In this document: positions 57,161-64,000 of the stretch, piece after piece
Layout of the letters: each line of letters starts with the position of its first letter
Position numbering within the stretch: position 1 is the stretch's first letter
Assembly: GCA_951230915.1 (NCBI GenBank)
Contig: OX579638.1
Coordinates: 32,030,322-32,094,321 of the forward strand
Reading direction: 5' to 3'
DNA from: Antitrichia curtipendula
Lineage: Eukaryota; Streptophyta; Bryopsida; Hypnales; Leucodontaceae
DNA length: 64,000 nt
Notes under the pieces: model-generated
What the model was told of the DNA's origin: nothing
The model's input: the letters and a program-made list of their open reading frames with translations, nothing else
The model's database searches: none
Translations under genes and position numbers: made by a program

Positions 57161-59205
57161 AATAAAGTCAAACCAAACTTTGTTATACAACAAAGTTTGA
57201 CCGGTATTTTGAGTGTTAGAATCTTTTGGTAAAGACTAGCTTCACCGCCTTAAGAATTTTGACTCAATGGCTGTTACAAGACACAAAATTAGTATAGAAA
57301 CAAGGTATGCAAGTTTTGGGGGATGAGCCTCCCAAAAGCGTGGTTTTACTGTAGATTTGTTGGTTTGAAAGGAAACCCCGAGTCCTCTAACCAAATCCTC
57401 CACTAAAAGAAAGCAAAGAAATCAAAATGAGCACAGATGACCAGAATTTGACCTAACTAATTGCTTCCGACAAAGCCGGTAAGCAAATTAAACAAAAGAG
57501 AGTCTCTACACTCCGACAGAGTGTCGGTAGGCAGAAAATGAAACAAATGGGGTATGAGAAACTTCGTAGGGGGGCTTTATATACTTGCTAAAAGGCCCCG
57601 CCACCTTAGTTTACCATAAGAAATTAGTTCTTTTACTCAAAAACTATCCTACGCTAAATTCTAAACTACTCTAAGATATTTGTTAAATAATCTTTGTTTA
57701 ATCATTAGAATCTTCTAGAACAAGCCTTAATTAGAAAGGAATCTTGTCTAAATAAAATCTAAGATTTTTTCCAAAGATATTTAGGAAATTAACTATTTTG
57801 ACTTTGAGATATTTTGCAAACAACCCTAGGATATTTCCAAATATTCTTATCTTAATCTAAATTGGCTTTTAAAGGAAAGATTTGAAATCTTAACTAAATC
57901 CAATCTTCAACTTTCACCAGGATATTTTGTAAATTAACCTTGAATTATCGCTAATTACTCAAAAAAAGTCAAACCTGTTGCTGAATTCTTCCTATCTTCT
58001 TGAGAACAACTCCAAATTGGAAACCAATAGCGTCATCGCGTTCAGAAGACCCCAACTAGTCTAGAGAACTTTCTACCCCCTTCTTCTAGGTTGTAAATAT
58101 TCATAAGAACCAATCATGGTAACTCCAAAGAAAAGTCAAAATCCCAATTAATGGAATTTGCATTTTCTGAGGAAATTGACTAGCCAGAGTTGCCTAGAAG
58201 ATTTGTGAGAGTAAGAAAACATTCCCTGTTTGCGACATTCAGACACCGCTAGCTCCTGGTTCGCCGGTCTACTTGCCGCCATGTTGTAAATTCTTGTTAA
58301 ATTTGATGTTGTTGCCGATTCTGGTACTTTTGACTATCAAAAAGTCTTCAAAATTGACAGGTCGCTTTTTTAATATGTAATAATCTAATCTAATTTTTAG
58401 TGAGATTTTACCGCACTTTGAGTAATTTCTATGAATTTACCATCAGTTTCAAAGGCGGTTGACTTCCTATGGAGTCATCATGGAGTTTTGTAAAATCCCG
58501 AAACTTTTGAGCAAACTTCTAGGAAGTGTCCAAAAGCCAAGGGCAAAACCAAACCTCCAATAAGGATGCTGAACTTAGCAATTTCTTAATAATTTCCGCC
58601 CGGGGGGGAAATTATTCTGGTATCGGGGTTGTTGTAGATGATTAGCTCCGTTGTTGATCTCTTGGCATGCTTTTACCCTAAAAGCACCTTTTTGTAAGCT
58701 CCAATCACCTCGCCCCTCTTCTACTTTGCATTCTGATTCATATTCTTCAACAATTGTAGGTCTTTACGTAACTAGTCCATATTCTACATGAATTGGATCT
58801 AGATACTTCTAAACCTGGATATAGACTCTTGTAGTTTAGCCAGGTTGTCACATGCACTCTACATGTCGAGTTCTTACATGGGTCGGCACTATATTTGGCT
58901 AACTCTGACATCCTCACATCTCTCGAAACCGCTAATATGGAATATAAGACTCTAAACTAAGACCTAAACCTGGAAAAACAGAGTACTTTGTGCTTTCCAT
59001 GATTTTAGGAAGACTCCTCACTAATCTGGCAGGGACTTCTACCAAACTCCTCTCAGTTGACTTATTCATGCTATCTGGCATGAATTGACGCTAAAAACTA
59101 ACATCAATTGTGAAAAATAAACCCAGAGCTCCAAGTACTAACTTGAGGGCTCACAATGCCCGTTGAACAAGAAAAAAAAATCAGCCCCCTCAATCTTCCC
59201 GCAAA

Positions 59206-61445
59206 GTCTAACCCGAACGAGGAAAGTGCATTGGAGAGGAAGGGGAGGAGGTATCGATCGAGGAGAATGAATTCACATTGGTTAAGCACATGAATTGGAA
59301 AGGGGGCAGTTGGGAGCAAGCGGACAAGGCGGTGCAAAAATGGTTACTGAAAGGAGATGGCGAAGCATCCTTGAAACAGGTGAATAGGATGAAGCAAGAT
59401 TCGGCTCAACTAGCACCAGCCTCGCCTATATTATTTTCAATAGCGGCCATTTTAGTTTATTTTTCAACGTTCTCTAGAAATCATTTAATATGGTATTTGA
59501 ATTGGGAGTTTTGGGCAATAGACACCTATGGCCTTTATTAAACAATACTCAAAATTATAGGTCAAAACCAAAGTTTATTAAAAAGTAAATAGGGGGGCAA
59601 AAATTCACTTGAACACACGTGGTTAGTTATAGATACACTAAGTGATCTCCCCGGGGAAATGGGGGCTCTGAAAAGCGACAAATCAACGACAAAAGAGCAG
59701 TCCGAGCCGAAGATTCAAGAATTGGAAGTTGGAGTGCAACAAGACAATAGCGCTGGGGCAGAGCAACAACGTCCTCAGGCGGAGACGATTCCAACAATAC
59801 ATGAGCAGTAGGGCTTCATGTAATAGACCCATGATCAGGGCAAATTAATTTTACTAAAAGAAATCCGTGTTTTTTTTAACGTCTAAAAATTGGGCATCAA
59901 ATTTTTTGGACATTAAACATAACATTAGGATGCTAGTTTTGACATCAAAACTAGCATCCTAATGTTATGTTTGATGTCCAAAAAATTTGACGCCCAGTTT
60001 TTGGACGTCAGAAAAAACACAGGTTTTTTCTAGTGAAGGAGGGGAGGCTCTCCATTTACCCCCACATAAAATTATCCAACCATGCTTTGGTTCAATTCCA
60101 ATTGTTTTCGAATGTCAAGTTGGCAGCAAAGAAAGCGAACATGCAATTAGTTTTTTTGTAGCTTCAGAGTGTCCGTGATAGGCTGGGACATGCTTGGCAC
60201 CAGGGGTAAAAACCCGGGCATGAGTTTTTTTGGATGGACTGGGTTGGAAACACACAACATTGGGCTCTGAAGGCAGCCAATAAGATCACCCAAGAAAGAA
60301 GGATGGAGCGGTACAAAGCAAAGTATAAGGCATTAAGGGAGATACAAACGGTTGAGGCAGAACTTATACTCCACCCGAGAGACTTCCAGGCTATATAGAT
60401 ATCAGATGTTGCAAGGTCTAGCTTGCATATACTCACATTAGACACTTTAGAGGCACAATACCATACGGTCTTAGCCAAATGGCTCAAGTACGGGGATCGT
60501 TGTTCTAGGGAATTTTTCCTGATTTTCAAGGACATCATAGGTCACTTATTACTCAGCTAGTGGTGGATGGCATGGTGTTCATTGAGCAGCAGAATAAGGC
60601 TCATGCGGTCACAGAATTTTATTCCAAGCTCTACACGAAGGACCCGGAAACCAGAGAGGTGTTCATGGCGTGGCAACAAGTGTTATCCAGTGTCCTTTGT
60701 ATAGTTACAGAGGCACAAAACGGCACTTCCCAGTGTCCGTCCTGGAGCTACAAGATGTGGTCAAGGATTTATCCTTAGAGAAGGCATCAAGAATAGACGG
60801 CATTCCCATAGACTTTTATAAATCTTGCCTGGAAGAAACTCAAAACGAGCTCCTCGAGGCGGTACAGGAGGCATTGAGTATAGGAACTACAATAAAGGGG
60901 TTATCACCTTGATATTGAAAGGAAGAGATACTTGCTTGTTCAAGAATTTCAAGCTGATCACTCTTTTATCTTCCTTTTACAAAATCGTGGTCAAGGTGCT
61001 AGCCAATAGGTTGAAGCGGATTTTATCTGAAATCATTCAATCTAATTAAACCGGTTTTGTCCTAGGGAGATGTATCATAGACAACATTTTTATGGCATAG
61101 GAGGCGATGCACTTTGTGGAAGAATCCGTCCAGGACCTTACCTTACTTTTTCTGGATTTTGAAAAAACATATGATTGAATCTTCTGGAATTACATAAGAG
61201 TGGTCATGGAGAAAATGGACTTCCACAAGGACTTCATCAAAGGGGTGATGGCATTATACCATTACGCCTCATCCTCATTTATTGTCAATAGGGTGGAGGG
61301 AGCTGATTTTGACCTCTCCCGATCAGTTAGGCAAGGGTTGCCATTGGCGCCTTTCCTTTTTGTTGTGATTATGGACTCATTAGGGTATATGCTTGAAGAT
61401 AGGAGATATGGCATACATGGCTTTACCCTATCAAACGGGTCCAAG
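59206..61445 (+). pseudogene. LINE C, remaining ORF1/ORF2 (decayed, internally deleted)
   Basis: After the ORF1 remnant (59215-59390 and about 59640-59810), most of the endonuclease is missing. Similarity to LINE A resumes about 60150 (RDRLGHAWH, WMDWV, ITQERRMERYK) and continues through the reverse transcriptase (RIDGIPIDFYKSC, FKLITLLSSFYK, SVRQGLPLAPFLFVVIMDSL) with many stops. It ends at GSK, a few codons before the catalytic ADD, where a CACTA-type element begins. Confidence 0.8.
59852..60035. mobile_element. CACTA-like foldback MITE (184 bp) inside LINE C
   Basis: Two arms pair around 59943 (GATGCTAGTTTTGA / TCAAAACTAGCATC). The right end is GGTTTTTTCTAGTG; the left end TACTAAAAGAAATCC is a drifted match to CACTAGAAAAAACC. 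Non-coding. Confidence 0.7.
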
Positions 61446-61660
61446 CACTAGTAGAAAATGACGTCCAAATTAACAGAAAATCAACATATTTATGTTGATT
61501 TGGATACTGCAATGTCCAATTTCACATTTTTTTGTTAATGGCGACAATTTTTTTTGTTGATTTGGACAATCTTCACATTTTTTTGTTAATGGCAACATTT
61601 TTTTTTTGTTGATATGGACAATCAGTGACAAAATCAACAGATTTTTGTTGAATACTTTTT
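61446..61660 (+). mobile_element. CACTA-type element, left end
   Basis: CACTAGTAGAAAATGACGTC abruptly replaces LINE C sequence. It is followed by subterminal-like repeats TGTTGATTTGGACAAT and TTTTTTTGTTAATGGC. The right end was not found, so the extent is uncertain. Confidence 0.6.
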
Positions 61661-61762
61661 GAACCTTCTAGAATCTTTTGGAATATTTTAGAATCTCTTA
61701 ACATCTTCATTTTACAATGTATTTAAAAAAAAAAATTAAGTACACATTTTGGTGTTCCATAA

Positions 61763-62311
61763 AGTCAGCAGACTTTGAAGGTCATCTCCACATAGTAAAT
61801 GAACATTTTTCAAAGCACTTTCAACTAAAAAAAGTTGTGGAATTAAACCAACTTTCATCTCCAACAGTCTTTTTGAGATTTCGAATCTCCAATCAAAAGT
61901 TATGAACAAATTTTAGAGAAGTATTGGAAATTGTTTTTTTAGTAAATTCAGAAGACTTTGGAAGTCGTTTTGGTATAGTAAAAGGATCTTTTGAAAAACC
62001 TTTTAAACTAAAAGAAGTTGTAAATTCTAGAAAACTTTCATCTCTTATAATCTGTTTGAAGTTTTGATCCTCCAATCAAAAGCTATGAACAAAATTCAGA
62101 GAAGATGTTAAAAAATGTCAAAAATGTCAAAAGTGATGATTTCCTAACCTCTCTCTAAACTTTGTCCAAAACTTTTGAGGAAAATCTTCAAATCTCAAAT
62201 GGAATTTTGGAGATGAAAGCTTTTTTGAATTAATACCTTTTTTTAGTTCAAAATCTTTTCAAAAAAGTTCTTCTACTATGCCAAAACAACCTCCAAAGTT
62301 TGCTGAATTTA
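61763..62311. mobile_element. Foldback element, AGTCAGCAGACTTTG type
   Basis: AAAGTCAGCAGACTTTGAAGG on the left faces CCTCCAAAGTTTGCTGA on the right. Internal repeats CTCCAATCAAAAGTTATGAA and CCTCCAATCAAAAGCTATGA show duplication within one arm. Same family as 63473-63823 and related to 25134-25467. Confidence 0.65.
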
Positions 62312-63472
62312 CAATGAAATAATTTTAAAAACCTATCTCCGTTTTGTTAGGTCCCATGTTAATTTCTACCCTATTATGCAATTTTCAAAATTCCAATATA
62401 TATAGGAAGTATTTAAAAATTTATTTACGAAATGTAGTCTAAAGGAAAAAGGGAGCAAATATAATTTGCTTACAATGAAAGAAATAGTAGGGATGGAAAA
62501 AGACATTTTCTTAAACATTTCTAGTCTTTACTTTGCACAATCAAACTAGGTTTGAAGTAAAAAATTCAAATTTTTATTTTTAATAATTTTAAAAATACAA
62601 AATCCAATTTGGTGTGATTAAGAATACAAAAATAATTAAAATGATTTCAATTTTTTTGGAGATGTCCCAAACATTGAACTAATGATATTAATTGTTAAAT
62701 TTCAAAAAATGATACATTTATCTATTTATAAATTCTTTGTAGAATCTGATTTGGTCAGGTTTGGCTTTCTACTCCTTTTGCTTGAAAATGTCTACAAACT
62801 TGGGAGAGTTTTTAATTTTCTAATTTTTTAAATAAAAAAGTAATGCATTTGCCTTAGATTCTAAAATCATTTTTCTGGAGGGCAATAAGCATTTTCTAAA
62901 GCATTTATTACCTTCTTATAATTTTTTTTCTCCAGAAGAGTTTTTTGCCTAAAGAGTTGATCATCCAAAATTATTATAATTTAAAAATCTAATGGTCAGT
63001 ATTTTCCACTATTAATTCCGTGTATACTAGACAAAGTATCCTTCACTTTTTTATGGTTAAAATTAAAAATTTCAAACACGTCCATGTGCAAAAAAACATC
63101 AAAATTGGACAATTCATTGAAAACCTCCATTGTAAAAACATTGTTAGGCCTTGAGGGATTAAAGCCAAAAAATTGAAATTTTATCCTCAATGAGCTATCT
63201 AAAATCTCTATATTGCCAAAAAATGCTAATTCGTCATTCAGAGGTTAATTTTTTAAATTTCCAACTGGTTAAGTTTTATCTTTCAAAGAATTTATCCAAA
63301 AAAATGTATGTCAATTCTTGAACTTGCAAGTGTTCATTACATGTTGAAGAAATATGCTGGAAATTTATACTTCAACCTTAAAAAAAAATTTATATTCATG
63401 CTTGAAGGAAATAGTATATACAATTTATTTTTTAATAACTTCATCATTCAAAAATCGGTGTTTACAAATTTC
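62312..63472. other. AT-rich non-genic DNA
   Basis: No gene. A weak T-family-like end (CATTCAGAGGTTAA) occurs at 63234-63247, possibly an eroded copy. Confidence 0.4.
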
Positions 63473-63823
63473 AGTAGAGTTCAAGGGCTGTTTTCACATA
63501 GTAAATTAACTTTTTTCTTAGGACTTTCAACTAAGAAAAGTTGTTAAATGAAGGTATGTTTCATCTCCAAAAATCCGTTTGCAATTTGGAGTCTTCAATG
63601 AAAAGTTATGGACAAAATTCAGAGAAGGGTTGGTATGGTCATTTTTCTTTGACACTTTGAACACCTTCTCTGAATTTTGTCCATAACTTTTTATTAAAGA
63701 CTCCAAATCGCAAACGGATTTTTTGAGATGAAATTTAACTTCATTTAAAAACTATTCTTAGTTGAAAGTTTTAAAAAATCAGTTAATTTACTATGTGAAA
63801 ACGGCCCCTGAAGTTTGCTGACT
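63473..63823. mobile_element. Foldback element (351 bp)
   Basis: TTTTCACATAGTAAATTAAC and GTTAATTTACTATGTGAAAA are exact complements; inner arms AAAAGTTATGGACAAAATTC and GAATTTTGTCCATAACTTTT also pair. Non-coding. Confidence 0.8.
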
Positions 63824-63902
63824 TTCCAATGTAAATGAAAAAATAACCTAGAAGTAGTTAAATAGGAAACACACATCTTCATACACATGTGAACACACAT
63901 GT

Positions 63903-64000
63903 GGTCCATTGGCTTAAGATTCAAGAGTTCTACCCCCAAGGTTTGGGGTTTGAACCCCGCGGGTGGCTTGCTTGTGTGGCGCCAGCTCACGTGGTGGCCA
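63903..64000 (+). mobile_element. tRNA-derived SINE head candidate, cut by window edge
   Basis: A-box-like TGGCTTAAGATTC begins at 63910 and B-box-like GGTTTGAACCC lies at 63947-63957 (consensus GGTTCGANNCC). The spacing is near that of pol III internal promoters. The upstream half lacks a tRNA acceptor-stem partner, so a SINE is more likely than a tRNA gene. The body runs off the window. Confidence 0.5.

Larger units (their letters stand above)
54301..59205. other. ~4.9-kb non-coding insertion splitting LINE C ORF1
   Basis: LINE C similarity stops just after the zinc-knuckle region and resumes near 59215 at ENEFTLVKHMNWKG, the LINE A KDEFTLVRG position. The intervening DNA is AT-rich, lacks recognisable gag/pol frames, and holds tandem repeats at 56320-56480 and 57010-57160. 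It may be a non-autonomous LTR-type element, but I found no clear terminal repeats. Confidence 0.55.

Overview
This is nuclear DNA from a land plant, most likely a non-seed plant such as a bryophyte or lycophyte. The evidence is spliced genes with GT-AG introns, two proteins of plastid type (a CLD1-like chlorophyll dephytylase and a purine enzyme with a transit-peptide-like leader), an F-box protein, an ABRE-driven LEA gene, Stowaway and CACTA-type transposon ends, and an antisense piece of plant-like 18S rRNA. The exact genus cannot be read from the sequence. A 200-base run of N lies at 19069-19268.

Layout. Positions 1-13.3 kb form a gene island: the CLD1-like hydrolase (+, six visible exons, 5' end cut off by the window), an intronless F-box gene (-), a two-exon glycinamide ribonucleotide synthetase gene (+) and an intronless GNAT acetyltransferase (-). 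From 13.3 to 34 kb and from 36 to 64 kb the DNA is AT-rich and built almost entirely of mobile elements. A single two-exon LEA gene with its promoter sits between these blocks at 34.1-35.9 kb. The genes are unrelated housekeeping or stress genes with their own promoters; there is no operon-like logic.

The repeat landscape has recognisable families. (1) Seven TTAA-flanked elements share the end CCCCTAAAG; they fall into at least three subfamilies, one copy being a 748-bp palindrome. (2) Six elements with AGGTAG-type ends are nested both inside and around family 1, which exposes an empty site. (3) Long foldback elements carry a recurrent AAAGTTATG-like motif. (4) There are Stowaway, Tourist-like, Mutator-like and CACTA-like non-autonomous elements. 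(5) There are tRNA-like SINE candidates.

The most interesting region is 45.4-61.4 kb. A degraded antisense 18S rRNA fragment runs directly into a nearly full-length but inactivated LINE (about 7 kb). The 15-bp rRNA sequence at the junction, AGCAAGGTACCATCA, recurs intact at the LINE 3' end and again after a second, 5'-truncated LINE tail, where a third LINE begins. This is what a non-LTR retrotransposon that repeatedly targets one site in 18S rDNA would leave behind. The third LINE copy is split by about 4.9 kb of other DNA and by CACTA-like elements.
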